Of a stretch of DNA of 64,000 nt, positions 43,021-53,162 are shown in pieces. The translations under genes and the position numbers were made by a program. How positions within the stretch are numbered: the first letter of the stretch is position 1; every line of letters starts with the position of its first letter. Source of the stretch: Brevundimonas fontaquae (GTDB lineage Bacteria > Pseudomonadota > Alphaproteobacteria > Caulobacterales > Caulobacteraceae); NCBI RefSeq assembly GCF_017086445.1, contig NZ_CP070968.1, forward strand, positions 2,542,001-2,606,000, written 5' to 3'. The notes below the pieces were generated by a model. That model saw only the letters and a program-made list of their open reading frames with translations. It had not been told where the DNA came from and did no database searches.

Positions 43021-43115
43021 CTAGGGGGTTTTGGGGACCGACGCGGCGCGACAGACGGCGTCCGCAGCGCTACATTAGGGCAGGATCGCGACCAGCGCCA
43101 CGTTTTCCTTTGCGC

Positions 43116-43250
43116 TCAGCCCGTCCGCCCAGCTTCGACCGAGCCGTAAGCACCCGAAACCGGCCGGCCGTTCGCGTCATACTGGGTCGCACAGGCGCTC
43201 ATGCCCAGCACGGTGCCGATGAAGATACCCAGTCGAATGGCGCGTCGCAT
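43116..43250 (-). CDS. Small predicted lipoprotein (44 aa)
   Basis: A 44-residue product. It begins MRRAIRLGIFIGTVLGMSAC: a short basic n-region, hydrophobic core and lipobox GMSAC (Cys20). The mature part is only about 25 residues (CATQYDANGRPVSGAYGS...), hydrophilic and Gly-rich. No Shine-Dalgarno sequence is visible; TTAC/TTAAC repeats with CtrA-like spacing sit directly before the ATG. Very short lipoproteins of this type (entericidin-like in size only) are widespread in alphaproteobacteria. Function unknown. Confidence 0.55.
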   Translation of the reverse strand: MRRAIRLGIFIGTVLGMSACATQYDANGRPVSGAYGSVEAGRTG

Positions 43251-43254
43251 TTGG

Positions 43255-43270
43255 TTACCGAAAGATTAAC
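43255..43270 (-). promoter_or_regulatory. CtrA-like site upstream of the small lipoprotein gene
   Basis: On the plus strand TTAC-CGAAAGA-TTAAC has the seven-base CtrA spacing with one mismatch in the first half-site. It begins four bases upstream of the ATG of the small lipoprotein, so a bound regulator would more likely repress than activate. Confidence 0.3.
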
Positions 43271-43336
43271 GTCCGATCCGAACGTAAATCCCGGTTTGCG
43301 GTTGCAGGCAATTGTGCTCGCCCTGGGCGCGAGCAC

Positions 43337-43368
43337 AAAAAAGGGGGACGCCGCGAAGCGTCCCCCTT
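43337..43368 (-). terminator. Rho-independent terminator after aspS
   Basis: AAGGGGGACGC / GCGTCCCCCTT form an 11-base stem with a 6-base loop; on the minus strand it is followed by a run of six T. It lies 27 bases beyond the aspS stop. Confidence 0.88.
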
Positions 43369-43394
43369 CTTCGTCTTTGATCAGACCTCGCCAA

Positions 43395-45227
43395 TCACAC
43401 CTTGATCGGCAGGGCCGTGCGGATGTGGACATCCTTCAGCTGGCGCTCCTCGGCCTCGGTCGGAGCGTTCATCAGCAGATCCTCGCCCTGCTGATTCAGC
43501 GGGAAGGCGATGACCTCGCGGATGGCCGTCTCGCCGGCCAGCAGCATGACGATGCGGTCGATGCCGGGGGCCAGGCCGCCGTGCGGCGGCGCGCCGAAGC
43601 GGAAGGCGTTCAACATGCCGCCGAACTGCTCCTCGACCACCGAGGCGTCGTAGCCGGCGATCTCGAACGCCTTGAGCATGATCTCGGCCTTGTGGTTCCG
43701 GATCGCGCCCGAGCACAGCTCATAGCCGTTGCAGACGATGTCGTACTGATAGGCGCGGATGGTCAGCGGGTCCTGGCCTTCCAGCGCCTCCAGCCCGCCC
43801 TGCGGCATGGAGAAGGGGTTGTGGCTGAAGTCGACCTTCTTCTCTTCTTCCGACCATTCGAACATGGGGAAGTCGACGATCCAGCAGAATTTGAACTGCT
43901 CTTCGTCCACCAACTTCAGCTCCGTGCCCACGCGTGTGCGGGCCAGGCCGGCGAACTTGGCGAAGACGCCCGGCTGACCGGCGACGAAGAAGGCCGCGTC
44001 GCCTTGGCCCAGACCCAGCGACGACATCAGGGCCTCGGTCGGTTCCTGACCCAGATTCTTGGCGATCGGGCCGCCCCAGGCGCCCTGGTCCTCGGACCAG
44101 AAGATATAGCCCAGGCCCGGCTGGCCCTCGCCCTGCGCCCAGCTGTTCATGCGGTCGCAGAAGGCGCGCGAACCGCCCGTGGGGGCCGGGATGGCCCAGA
44201 CGGCGTTCTTGTCGTCCGCGCCCAGGATCTTGGCGAACAGGCCGAAGCCGCCGTCGCGGAAGTGGTCGGACACGACCTGCATCTTGATCGGGTTGCGCAG
44301 GTCCGGCTTGTCCGAGCCGTACCAGGCCATCGACTGGGCGTAAGTCAGGCGCTCGAACCCCTTGTGTTCAAACGTCTCGCCGAAGTCGTTGGTGAAGGTG
44401 TGGACGCCGTCGATGGCCGAGACCGGCTTGCCTTCGCCAAACTCCTCGAACACGCCGTGCATTAGCGGCTCGATGGCGGCGAAGACGTCTTCCTGCGTCA
44501 CGAAGCTCATCTCGACATCGAGCTGATAGAACTCCAGCGAACGGTCGGCGCGCAGATCCTCGTCACGGAAGCACGGCGCGATCTGGAAATAACGGTCGAA
44601 GCCCGACACCATCAGCAGCTGTTTGAACTGCTGCGGCGCCTGCGGCAGCGCATAGAACTTGCCCGGATGCAGTCGCGACGGCACCAAGAAGTCGCGCGCG
44701 CCCTCAGGCGAAGAGGCCGTCAGGATCGGGGTCTGATATTCCAGGAAGCCTTGGTCGACCATGCGGCGGCGGATCGAGGAGATCACCTTGGAGCGCAGCA
44801 CGATGTTCTTGTGCAGTCGCTCGCGGCGCAGATCCAGGAAGCGGTTGGCCAGGCGGATATCCTCAGGATATTCCTGATCGCCGAAGACCGGCATCGGCAG
44901 TTCGGCGGCTTCGGACAGCACCTCGACGCCCTGGACGCGCACCTCGACCTCGCCCGTGGGCAGGTTGGGGTTCACCACCGAGGCGTCGCGGGCGACCACC
45001 TCGCCATCGACCTTGATCACGCTCTCGGCGCGCAGACGTTCGACGGCGGCGAAGCCCGGCGTCTCGGGGTGCAGCACCAGCTGCGTCAGGCCGTAGTGGT
45101 CGCGCAGGTCGATGAACAGCAGGCCGCCGTGGTCGCGCTTGCGGTGAACCCAGCCCGACAGGCGAACAGCGGAACCGGCGTCGGAGGCGCGCAGGGCGCC
45201 GCAGGTGTGAGAGCGATAGGCGTGCAT
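43395..45227 (-). CDS. aspS: Aspartyl-tRNA synthetase
   Basis: A 610-residue bacterial-type class II AspRS. The N-terminal anticodon-binding OB fold is [40 protein letters not shown]; catalytic motif 2 is [24 protein letters not shown] and motif 3 is in [15 protein letters not shown]. The GAD insertion domain of bacterial enzymes is present. Whether it is non-discriminating (also charging tRNA-Asn) cannot be told here. ATG 45227 is the homologous start; 27 further codons upstream are open but not family-like. Confidence 0.97.
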   Translation of the reverse strand: MHAYRSHTCGALRASDAGSAVRLSGWVHRKRDHGGLLFIDLRDHYGLTQLVLHPETPGFAAVERLRAESVIKVDGEVVARDASVVNPNLPTGEVEVRVQGVEVLSEAAELPMPVFGDQEYPEDIRLANRFLDLRRERLHKNIVLRSKVISSIRRRMVDQGFLEYQTPILTASSPEGARDFLVPSRLHPGKFYALPQAPQQFKQLLMVSGFDRYFQIAPCFRDEDLRADRSLEFYQLDVEMSFVTQEDVFAAIEPLMHGVFEEFGEGKPVSAIDGVHTFTNDFGETFEHKGFERLTYAQSMAWYGSDKPDLRNPIKMQVVSDHFRDGGFGLFAKILGADDKNAVWAIPAPTGGSRAFCDRMNSWAQGEGQPGLGYIFWSEDQGAWGGPIAKNLGQEPTEALMSSLGLGQGDAAFFVAGQPGVFAKFAGLARTRVGTELKLVDEEQFKFCWIVDFPMFEWSEEEKKVDFSHNPFSMPQGGLEALEGQDPLTIRAYQYDIVCNGYELCSGAIRNHKAEIMLKAFEIAGYDASVVEEQFGGMLNAFRFGAPPHGGLAPGIDRIVMLLAGETAIREVIAFPLNQQGEDLLMNAPTEAEERQLKDVHIRTALPIKV

Positions 45228-45392
45228 GAAACGAACCGTCTGGAGTCTCTGGGCGGTGGAATCCGACGCCGTCGGCGCCCGAAATCGAAGCGGCGTAGGA
45301 CGCATCATCGCCCCGGAAAGTCAAGGTTTCAGCCGTTGCAAAGCCCGCCGCCGCGCATGATATCTGACGCTTCCATCCCGCCCGAGGCCGCC

Positions 45393-45680
45393 ATGTTCAT
45401 CGTCACCATCACCTACACCCAGCCCATCGAAGCCATCGAGGCGCGGACGGTCGAACATCGCGCGTGGCTGGATCAGCATGTCGCCAGCGGTCTGATCATC
45501 GCCGCCGGGCCGATGGTCCCGCGCACCGGCGGCATTCTGGTGGTGCGCGGCGGCGGAACCAAGCAAGAGCTGGAGACCCTGCTGAAGGACGATCCGTTCC
45601 AGGTTCACGGCCTGGCCGATTACACAGTGACCGAGTTCAAGGCCGGCAAGCTGAACCCGGCTTTGGCCGAATTCGCCTGA
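45393..45680 (+). CDS. YciI family protein
   Basis: A 95-residue YCII-domain protein with a ferredoxin-like fold: MFIVTITYTQPIEAIEARTVEHRAWLDQHVASGLIIAAGPM. The conserved His in EHRAWLDQH and the Asp in LKDDPF correspond to the family's putative catalytic pair. Function is uncertain in most organisms. ATG 45393 follows GAGGCC and starts the first strand; an in-frame ATG at 45357 is less likely. It is divergent from aspS. Confidence 0.9.
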   Translation: MFIVTITYTQPIEAIEARTVEHRAWLDQHVASGLIIAAGPMVPRTGGILVVRGGGTKQELETLLKDDPFQVHGLADYTVTEFKAGKLNPALAEFA

Positions 45681-45682
45681 TT

Positions 45683-45691
45683 TCATCCACA
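45683..45691 (+). promoter_or_regulatory. DnaA-box-like sequence upstream of hdaA
   Basis: TCATCCACA differs by one base from the DnaA box TTATCCACA. It lies 76 bases upstream of the hdaA ATG. In Caulobacter hdaA expression is reported to depend on DnaA, so the site is plausible, but a single 8/9 match can occur by chance. Confidence 0.4.
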
Positions 45692-45766
45692 GGGGCGCGG
45701 TTCGCTCCCCGCAACCAACAGCGCGGGCCTGACGCGGTTAACGCCGGCCTCTGCTATGACAGGCGC

Positions 45767-46444
45767 ATGTCCGCGCTGAGCGCCCTGCCCCCGACGACCA
45801 CCGAACAGCTGCGTCTGCCGCTGGAGCGGCCGGTTGCGGGCGAGGCCTTCGTGACGTCCGACAGCAATGCCGAGGCCGTGCGCGTTCTGGCCCGCTGGCC
45901 CGACGGCGTAGGCGCCGTGCTGGCGCTTCACGGCCCCCCAGGATCGGGCAAGAGCCGCCTCGCCGCCGACTGGGCCGAACGGGTCGGCGCCGTGCCGCTG
46001 AACGGCGCCGAGGCCGCGCTGATGGATCCGCTGGAACTGGAAGGCCGGCCGGTCCTGCTCGACCGCGCGGCCGACGCAGACGACGAAAGCCTGTTTCATC
46101 TGATCAACCTGGCCAACTCCGGCGGCGGCGCCCTGCTGCTGGTGTCACGCTCTGCCCCGCGCCAGTGGTCGGTCGATCTGCCCGATCTGCGTTCGCGGCT
46201 GGACGCCGTGCGCGCCGTCGCCATAGCCGCGCCCGACGACGCGGTCCTGTCGGCCATCCTGCGCGCCCGCTTCGCCGAACGCAGCATCACCCCGTCCGAC
46301 GACGTGATCGAATATCTGGTCCGCCGCCTGGACCGCTCGGCCGAGACCGCCGCTTCGGTGGTCGAACGTCTGGACGCCCTCCACCGCCCGGTCACGCGCG
46401 TTCTGGCGCGTCAGGTGCTTGACGCCATGGACGCCGCCGACTGA
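45767..46444 (+). CDS. hdaA: DnaA regulatory inactivator HdaA
   Basis: A 225-residue DnaA-related AAA+ protein. The N-terminal QLRLPL (residues 14-19) is the sliding-clamp binding motif of Hda proteins, and Walker A is GPPGSGKS (56-63). HdaA promotes hydrolysis of DnaA-bound ATP after initiation, so limiting chromosome replication to once per cycle. It lacks DnaA's C-terminal DNA-binding domain, as expected. It precedes ppk by 60 bases, as in Caulobacter crescentus. Confidence 0.92.
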   Translation: MSALSALPPTTTEQLRLPLERPVAGEAFVTSDSNAEAVRVLARWPDGVGAVLALHGPPGSGKSRLAADWAERVGAVPLNGAEAALMDPLELEGRPVLLDRAADADDESLFHLINLANSGGGALLLVSRSAPRQWSVDLPDLRSRLDAVRAVAIAAPDDAVLSAILRARFAERSITPSDDVIEYLVRRLDRSAETAASVVERLDALHRPVTRVLARQVLDAMDAAD

Positions 46445-46504
46445 CCCGCGACATTTTCTCGGCGCCCGCTTGCGGCCGTCACACACGCGCGCGAGAACCG
46501 GTTC

Positions 46505-48721
46505 ATGACCGACGCCGCGATCCATGACGACACCCGAGGCGAAGAGGTTCCCGCCTCTCGCGCCCCTCAACTGGCGCTGAGCGAAGAGCTGATGGCCTCG
46601 CCCCGCCGGTTCTTCAATCGCGAAACCTCGTGGCTGGCGTTCAACGAACGCGTGCTGGAAGAAGCGGCCAACCCCAACCACCCGCTGCTGGAGCGGCTGC
46701 GGTTCCTGTCCATCTCGGCCAATAACCTGGACGAGTTCTTCATGACCCGCGTCGCCGGCCTGAAGGGCCAGTTGCGCGAACGCCTGCGCGTTCTGTCCGC
46801 CGACGGCCTGACCCCCGCCGAACAGCTGGAGCGGATCAACATCGCCGCCGGCGAGCTGATGGCCGAACAGCAGTTGCGCTGGCGCCAGCTGAAGAAGGAG
46901 CTGACCGTCGCCGGCATCGAGATCGTCGATCGCCAGAAGATCACCAAGACCGAGAAGGAGCGTCTGGAACCCGAGTTCCTGAACCAGCTCTTCGCCGTCC
47001 TAACGCCGCTCGCCATCGACCCGGCCCACCCCTTCCCCTTCCTGCCCAACCTCGGGTTCTCCCTGGCGCTGAAGCTGAAGCGCAAGGGCGAGACCAAGAC
47101 CTTCTACGCCCTGGTGCCGGTGCCGACCCAGGTGCGCCGCTTCTGGGAACTGCCGACCGACGGCCGCTCCACGCCGGGGCACAAGCGGTTCATCACGCTG
47201 GAAAACGTGCTGCTGCTGTTCATCGACCACCTGTTCCCCGGCTGCGAGGTTCAGGAAAAGGGCGTTCTGCGCCTGATCCGCGACTCGGACATCGAGATCG
47301 AGGAAGAGGCCGAGGACCTGGTCCTGGAGTTCGAGGAGGCGTTGAAACAGCGTCGCCTGGGCTCGGTGGTGCGCGTCAAGATCGAGGCGTCCATGCCTGT
47401 CGATCTGCGCGATTTCATCGTCGGCGAGCTGGAGGCCGCGCCCCAGGACGTGGTTCTCGTCGACGGCATGCTGGGCCTGGCCCAGCTGTCGGACCTGATC
47501 CCCGGTGGCCACCCGGACCTGAAGTTCAAGGGTTATGAGCCGCGCTACCCCGAACGCGTCCGCGACAATGGCGGCGATGTCTTCGCGGCCATTCGCGAAA
47601 AGGATCTGCTGATCCACCACCCATTCGAGAGCTTCGACGTGGTGGTTCAGTTCCTGCGTCAGGCGGCGCGCGACCCCAACGTCATCGCCATCAAACAGAC
47701 GCTGTATCGCACCTCCAAGGACAGCCCCATCGTCGCCGCCCTGATCGAGGCGGCCGAGAACGGCAAGAACGTCACCGCCCTGGTCGAGCTGAAGGCCCGC
47801 TTCGACGAAGAGGCCAATCTGCGCTGGGCGCGAGCGATGGAGCGGGCCGGCGTCCACGTCGTCTTCGGCTTCGTCGAATACAAGACCCACGCCAAGGTCA
47901 GCGTGGTGGTCCGTCGCGAGGGCGAGGGCCTGCGCACCTACTGCCACTTCGGCACCGGCAACTATCACCCCGTGACGGCCAAGGTTTACACCGACCTGTC
48001 GCTGTTCTCCTGCGATCCCGTGCTGGGGCGCGATGCGACGCGGGTGTTCAACTACATCACCGGCTATGCGACGCCAGACCACCTCGAAGCCCTGGTCGTC
48101 TCGCCGCTGAACATGAAGGCCACGCTGATCGAACTGATCGGCAAGGAGATGTCGGCCGCCGCCATGGGCAAGCCCGCCGCGATCTGGGTTAAGCTGAACG
48201 CCCTGGTCGATGTCGAGATCATCGACGCCCTGTACCGGGCCAGCCAGTGGGGCGTGCGTATCGATCTGGTGGTGCGCGGCATCTGCTGCCTGCGTCCCGG
48301 CGTGCCGGGCCTGTCAGAGAATATCCGGGTCAAGTCGATCGTCGGCCGCTTCCTGGAACACAGCCGCATCGTCTGTTTCGCCAATGGCAAGGACCTGCCG
48401 CATGACAAGGCCAAGGTCTTTATCTCCTCGGCCGACTGGATGACGCGAAACCTGGATCGCCGGGTCGAGCTTATGACGCCGATCCGCAACGCCACCGTCC
48501 ACGATCAGGTGCTGGACCAGATCATGGTCGCCAATCTGAAGGACGATGCACAAAGCTGGGTGCTGGACGCCGAAGGGCGCTATACACGCGTCACCCCCGC
48601 CGACCCGGAGCGGCCCTTCTCGGCCCACAAATACTTCATGACCAACCCCAGCCTGTCCGGGCGCGGCCGCAAGGCCAAGAGCCTGCCCGCCGTCCTGCGC
48701 TACGAGCGTCCAGGCCGCTGA
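46505..48721 (+). CDS. ppk1: Polyphosphate kinase 1
   Basis: A 738-residue Ppk1, which reversibly polymerises ATP gamma-phosphate to polyphosphate. The N-terminal domain begins [44 protein letters not shown]. The catalytic histidine is His462 (KTHAKV) and a second conserved histidine is His633 ([19 protein letters not shown]). Length is usual. The stop overlaps the ppx start by one base, so both polyphosphate enzymes are probably made together. Confidence 0.97.
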   Translation: MTDAAIHDDTRGEEVPASRAPQLALSEELMASPRRFFNRETSWLAFNERVLEEAANPNHPLLERLRFLSISANNLDEFFMTRVAGLKGQLRERLRVLSADGLTPAEQLERINIAAGELMAEQQLRWRQLKKELTVAGIEIVDRQKITKTEKERLEPEFLNQLFAVLTPLAIDPAHPFPFLPNLGFSLALKLKRKGETKTFYALVPVPTQVRRFWELPTDGRSTPGHKRFITLENVLLLFIDHLFPGCEVQEKGVLRLIRDSDIEIEEEAEDLVLEFEEALKQRRLGSVVRVKIEASMPVDLRDFIVGELEAAPQDVVLVDGMLGLAQLSDLIPGGHPDLKFKGYEPRYPERVRDNGGDVFAAIREKDLLIHHPFESFDVVVQFLRQAARDPNVIAIKQTLYRTSKDSPIVAALIEAAENGKNVTALVELKARFDEEANLRWARAMERAGVHVVFGFVEYKTHAKVSVVVRREGEGLRTYCHFGTGNYHPVTAKVYTDLSLFSCDPVLGRDATRVFNYITGYATPDHLEALVVSPLNMKATLIELIGKEMSAAAMGKPAAIWVKLNALVDVEIIDALYRASQWGVRIDLVVRGICCLRPGVPGLSENIRVKSIVGRFLEHSRIVCFANGKDLPHDKAKVFISSADWMTRNLDRRVELMTPIRNATVHDQVLDQIMVANLKDDAQSWVLDAEGRYTRVTPADPERPFSAHKYFMTNPSLSGRGRKAKSLPAVLRYERPGR

Positions 48722-50208
48722 TGCCCGACATCACGCTTACCGACCGCGACATCGCCGCGATCGACATCGGTTCAAACTCGGTTCGTCTGGTCCTGTACCG
48801 GCTGGAAGGCCGCGCGATCTGGACCGTCTATAATGAGAAGGTTCTGGCCGGCCTGGGCCGCGACCTGCCGACGACACGCAAACTGTCGCCCGAGGGCGTG
48901 GTGATGGCGATGACGGCGCTGCGCCGTTTCGCCGCCGTGCTGGAAGGCGTGCGGCCTGACGCGACCCTGATCGCCGCCACCGCCGCCGTGCGCGAAGCCT
49001 TGGACGGGCCGGAGTTCTGTGAACGGGTCGCCGCCGAGACCGGCCTCCAGATCCGCGTCCTGTCGGGTGAGGAAGAGGCCAAATACGCGGCCATGGGCGT
49101 ATTGGCCGGCGCCCCCCTGGCTCACGGCGTCTCGGCCGATATGGGCGGCGCCAGTCTTGAGCTGACCCGGCTTAACGGCGACGGCGTCGAGAATGGCCTG
49201 ACCCTGCCGCTGGGTCCGTTTGCTCTGGCTGACGGCAAGGCCTTCGACGCCGAGCGCATCAAGATCCGCATCGATCAGGCCCTGAAACCGGTCGCAGGCC
49301 AGTTCAAGAGCGAGCGCCTCTACGCCGTCGGCGGCGCCTGGCGTACCCTGGCTCAGGTGCAGATGGGCCTGAAATCCTATCCGCTGAAGGTCGTGCATCA
49401 GTATCAGATGTCGGCCGATGAGGCGCTGGAGACCGCGCGTCTGGTCGCGCAACAGTCGGCGGCCAGCCTGGCCAAACTGCCCGGCGTGTCGAAGAAGCGC
49501 GCCGAGACCCTGCCCTACGCCGGCCTGGTGCTTGAGGCGTTGATCAAACATCTCGGGCTCAAACAGATCGAGATGTCGGCCTGGGGCGTGCGCGAAGGCC
49601 TGCTGTTCGAGACGCTGGACGAGGCGACGCGCACGGCCGATCCGCTTCTGGCCGGCTGCACCGCCCTAGGCGGTCGGCAGGGCGTAGCTCCCGCCCTGCC
49701 CGGCGCGCTGAACGGCTGGATTTCCGAAATCGTCGCGGCCCTGCCCGAGGTGTTCGGCGAAAAACGCGACGCCGTTCTGGTCAGCGCGGCCTGCCGTCTG
49801 GCGGATCTGGGCGCGCGGCTGCATCCGGATCACCGGCTGGAGCTTGTCTTCGACCAGGTGCTGCGCGCGCCCGTCGCCGGCATCAGCCACACGGAACGCG
49901 CCTTTTTGGCCAGCGCGATGAACGCCCGCTACGGCGGCGCGCCCGCCACGCCTCAGCCCGAGGTCATCGACCGCCTGCTCGACGCCGCCGCCGCCAAACG
50001 CGCCCGCGCCATCGGCCTGGCTATTCGCCTGGCCTGCGATCTGTCCGGTCGCTCGCCCCAACTGATGGCCAACGCCACCGCAAAGGTCAAAGGCGGCGAC
50101 CTGCGCCTGACCGCGACCGAAGGCTACGCCGACGTCCTCTTGGGCGAACAGACCAAGAAGCGCGCCAAGGCCCTCGCCGAGGCGATGGACCTGGGGCTGA
50201 AGATTTAG
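48721..50208 (+). CDS. ppx: Ppx/GppA family exopolyphosphatase
   Basis: A 495-residue Ppx/GppA phosphatase, which removes terminal phosphates from polyphosphate (or pppGpp). The ASKHA fold shows AAIDIGSNSVRLVLY (phosphate-1 loop), LSGEEEAKYAAMG and ADMGGASLEL (phosphate-2 loop). A C-terminal helical HD-like region follows residue about 320. It overlaps ppk1 by one base; its 3' end faces rnd. Confidence 0.93.
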   Translation: MPDITLTDRDIAAIDIGSNSVRLVLYRLEGRAIWTVYNEKVLAGLGRDLPTTRKLSPEGVVMAMTALRRFAAVLEGVRPDATLIAATAAVREALDGPEFCERVAAETGLQIRVLSGEEEAKYAAMGVLAGAPLAHGVSADMGGASLELTRLNGDGVENGLTLPLGPFALADGKAFDAERIKIRIDQALKPVAGQFKSERLYAVGGAWRTLAQVQMGLKSYPLKVVHQYQMSADEALETARLVAQQSAASLAKLPGVSKKRAETLPYAGLVLEALIKHLGLKQIEMSAWGVREGLLFETLDEATRTADPLLAGCTALGGRQGVAPALPGALNGWISEIVAALPEVFGEKRDAVLVSAACRLADLGARLHPDHRLELVFDQVLRAPVAGISHTERAFLASAMNARYGGAPATPQPEVIDRLLDAAAAKRARAIGLAIRLACDLSGRSPQLMANATAKVKGGDLRLTATEGYADVLLGEQTKKRAKALAEAMDLGLKI

Positions 50209-50220
50209 GCTAAGCGGCCC

Positions 50221-51369
50221 CTACTCGATCTCGACGACTTCCACCCGCGCGCCGTTCAGCACCAGGGCGATCTCGCCGCGCTTCAGCTTCAGCGCGTCTT
50301 CGCCGAAGATCTGGCGGCGCCAGCCCTTCATGGCGTCGATGTCGGCGTCGTCGCTGATGGCGATCTTTTCTAGGTCCGACACGGTGGCGATCAGCTTGGA
50401 GGCCACGCCGGCGTTGTCGCTCTTGGCCTTCAGCAGCACCTTCAACAGTTCCACCACCGACGGCGGGGCCGGCTGGCGATGGGCGGGGCGCTCCATCTCG
50501 GGCGCAAAGGCTTCGGGATCGGCCAGAACCCGCTTCAACTCCTCGGCCAGTTCCAGACCCAGGCGTGAACCGCCGAAACCCTTGGGCACCGAGCGCAGGC
50601 GATTGAAGGCCTCGACATCCGTCGGGGTCTGCTGGGCGATCTCGTCGATCCCCTCGTCCTTCAGGATGCGGCCGCGCGGCTGGTCGCGCTCCTGCGCCGC
50701 CCGCTCGCGCCAGACGGCGACGGCCTTGAACGCCGCCAGATATTTAGCCGAGAACTTCTTGGGCTTCAGCCGCTTCCAGGCGTTTTCGGGATTGGTGTCG
50801 TAGAGGGCCGGATCGGTCAGGCTCTCCATCTCGGACATCACCCACTCCAGCCGGCCTTCCTTCTGCAGCCGGTCGCGCAGCTTGGGGTAAAGCGCCGCAA
50901 GGTGGGTCACGTCGCCCAGCGCATACACCAGTTGGTTCTCCGACAACGGCCGGCGCGCCCAGTCGGTGAAGCGACTGCCCTTGTCCACCTCGATGCGCAG
51001 CATCTGCCGGACCAGCGAATCATAGGCGACCTGCTCGCCGAACCCGGCGGCCATGGCGGCGACCTGGGTGTCGAACATCGGCTTGGGCATGGCCCCCAGG
51101 CGCACGAAGATTTCCACGTCCTGGCGACAGGCGTGGAAGACCTTCACGATCTTCTCGTCGCGCAACAGCTCCAGGAACGGCTCCAGATCCAGCCCCTCCG
51201 CCATCGGATCGATGATGGCGGCGTGATCGGCCGAGGCCGCCTGGATCAGGCAGAGCTTCGGCCAGTAGGTCGTTTCCCGCATGAACTCGGTGTCGACCGT
51301 GATGAAGGGAGCGTTGGCTACGCGGGCGCAGAAATCGGCCAGCGCCTCGGTGGTGGTGATCGGCGTCAT
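50221..51369 (-). CDS. rnd: Ribonuclease D
   Basis: A 382-residue 3'-5' exoribonuclease for tRNA maturation. The DEDD exonuclease residues begin with Asp26/Glu28 in VDTEFMRETTYWPKLCLIQ, with another Asp in FHACRQDVEIF (about 84) and the Tyr/Asp pair in YALGDVTHL (about 150-154). HRDC domains occupy about residues 210-370. It converges on ppx and diverges from purM with 79 bases between. Confidence 0.95.
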   Translation of the reverse strand: MTPITTTEALADFCARVANAPFITVDTEFMRETTYWPKLCLIQAASADHAAIIDPMAEGLDLEPFLELLRDEKIVKVFHACRQDVEIFVRLGAMPKPMFDTQVAAMAAGFGEQVAYDSLVRQMLRIEVDKGSRFTDWARRPLSENQLVYALGDVTHLAALYPKLRDRLQKEGRLEWVMSEMESLTDPALYDTNPENAWKRLKPKKFSAKYLAAFKAVAVWRERAAQERDQPRGRILKDEGIDEIAQQTPTDVEAFNRLRSVPKGFGGSRLGLELAEELKRVLADPEAFAPEMERPAHRQPAPPSVVELLKVLLKAKSDNAGVASKLIATVSDLEKIAISDDADIDAMKGWRRQIFGEDALKLKRGEIALVLNGARVEVVEIE

Positions 51370-51448
51370 TCCGATGCTATAGCCCCGCGCATCCTACCTG
51401 TGGCAAGAGCCGCGCTGCATTTCCGCCCCGATTCAGGCCCGAGATCCC

Positions 51449-52486
51449 ATGAGCGACACCCAAAAGCCTCTCGAAAACGGTCTGACCTACGCCGATGCGG
51501 GTGTGGACATCGACGCGGGCGAAATGCTGGTCGAACATATCAAGCCGCTGGCGAAATCGACGGCGCGCCCCGGATCGGAGCCCTCGCTGGGCGGATTCGG
51601 CGCCCTGTTCGACCTGAAGGCCGCCGGCTTCCAGGATCCGCTGATCGTCACCACTACGGACGGCGTGGGCACCAAGCTGAAGATCGCGATCGAGACCGGC
51701 CGTCATGACGGCGTCGGCGTCGACCTGGTCGCCATGTGCGTCAACGACCTGTTGGCCCAGGGCGCCGAGCCCCTGCTGTTCCTCGACTATTACGCGACCG
51801 GCCGGCTTGAGATCGACGCCGCGCGCCGCGTGGTCGCCGGCATCGCCGAGGGCTGTCGCCAGGCCGGAGCCGCCCTGGTCGGCGGCGAGACCGCCGAAAT
51901 GCCGGGCATGTACACCGAGGGCGACTATGACCTGGCCGGCTTCAGCCTGGGCGCCGTCGAGCGCGGCCACGCCCTGCCCTATCTGGATCGCCAGGCGGCC
52001 GGCGACGTCATCATCGGCCTGGCCTCCACCGGCCCGCACTCCAACGGCTATTCGCTGGTGCGCAAGGTGGTCGAGAAGTCCGGTCTGGCTTGGGGCGACG
52101 ACGCCCCCTTCGCCAAGGACCGTTCGCTGGCCCAGGCCCTGATGGAGCCGACCCGCATCTATGTGAAGCCGGTGCTGCCGATCATGAAGGCGGGCCTGGT
52201 CAAGGGCGCGGCCCACATCACCGGCGGCGGCCTGATCGAAAACCCACCCCGCTGCATCGCCGAGGGTCTGCAGGCCCGCTTCGACTGGAACGCTTGGCCC
52301 ATGCCGGCCGTCTTCCAGTGGCTGGCGGAGACCGGCGGCATCAGCGACCACGAGATGCGCCGCACCTTCAACTGCGGCGTCGGCTTCATCCTGATCGTCT
52401 CGCCCGAGAACGCCCAGCCCGTGCTGGCGGCCCTTCTCAACGCCGGCGAAGTCGCCTTCGTCTGCGGACAACTGGAAGCGGCCTGA
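51449..52486 (+). CDS. purM: Phosphoribosylformylglycinamidine cyclo-ligase
   Basis: A 345-residue AIR synthetase, the fifth step of purine synthesis. [22 protein letters not shown], the ATP-site block [11 protein letters not shown], and [12 protein letters not shown] are typical PurM motifs. ATG 51449 is used. purN follows four bases after the stop. Confidence 0.97.
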   Translation: MSDTQKPLENGLTYADAGVDIDAGEMLVEHIKPLAKSTARPGSEPSLGGFGALFDLKAAGFQDPLIVTTTDGVGTKLKIAIETGRHDGVGVDLVAMCVNDLLAQGAEPLLFLDYYATGRLEIDAARRVVAGIAEGCRQAGAALVGGETAEMPGMYTEGDYDLAGFSLGAVERGHALPYLDRQAAGDVIIGLASTGPHSNGYSLVRKVVEKSGLAWGDDAPFAKDRSLAQALMEPTRIYVKPVLPIMKAGLVKGAAHITGGGLIENPPRCIAEGLQARFDWNAWPMPAVFQWLAETGGISDHEMRRTFNCGVGFILIVSPENAQPVLAALLNAGEVAFVCGQLEAA

Positions 52487-52490
52487 TCTC

Positions 52491-53075
52491 GTGAAAACGC
52501 GCGTCGCCGTCCTGATCTCGGGGGCGGGCTCCAACATGGCGGCGCTGATCGACGCCGGTCAGGCGCCGGACAGCGGCTATGAGGTCGTGCTGGTGCTGTC
52601 GAACATCGAGGGCGCGGGCGGTCTGGCGATTGCGGCGGCCAAGGGCGTGGCGACGGCGACCGTGGCGCATAAATCGTTCGACAAGGACCGTGAGGCGCAT
52701 GAGCGGGCGGTGGACGCCGTCCTGCGCGACGCGGGCGTCGAGGTCGTGGCTCTGGCCGGCTATATGCGCGTGCTTACGCCTTGGCTCGTCGGAGGCTGGC
52801 GCGAGCGGATGCTGAACATCCACCCCAGCCTGCTGCCCCTTTATCCGGGCCTAGACACCCACGCCCGCGCCATCGCCGCCGGCGACGCCGAGGCCGGCTG
52901 CACGGTCCATCTGGTGACCGAGGGCGTGGATGAGGGCCCGATCCTGGGCCAGGCGCGCGTACCGATCGTCGCGGGCGACACGGCCGAGGCCCTGGCCGAA
53001 CGGGTCAAGACGGCGGAGCATCACCTTTACCCGCAGGTGCTGGGCGACTTCTGCCGAGACGTGCCCCGCCGTTAG
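52491..53075 (+). CDS. purN: Phosphoribosylglycinamide formyltransferase
   Basis: A 194-residue GAR transformylase, third step of purine synthesis, using 10-formyl-tetrahydrofolate. The catalytic residues are Asn109, His111 (NIHPSLLPLYPG) and Asp147 (EGVDEGPIL). The start is GTG 52491, close behind the purM stop, making a purM-purN operon. Confidence 0.96.
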   Translation: MKTRVAVLISGAGSNMAALIDAGQAPDSGYEVVLVLSNIEGAGGLAIAAAKGVATATVAHKSFDKDREAHERAVDAVLRDAGVEVVALAGYMRVLTPWLVGGWRERMLNIHPSLLPLYPGLDTHARAIAAGDAEAGCTVHLVTEGVDEGPILGQARVPIVAGDTAEALAERVKTAEHHLYPQVLGDFCRDVPRR

Positions 53076-53162
53076 CGGCGCGAAGATTACAAAAACGTCA
53101 TGCGACAGACCGCCGCACCGGCGCAATGGTGCGCCCGACCTCAATCGGGACCCTATCTATCC

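Noticed and set aside
43110..44465. 451-codon open frame antisense to aspS
   Set aside because: aspS has all class II synthetase motifs; this is its shadow. Its left end also runs over the small lipoprotein gene on the minus strand.
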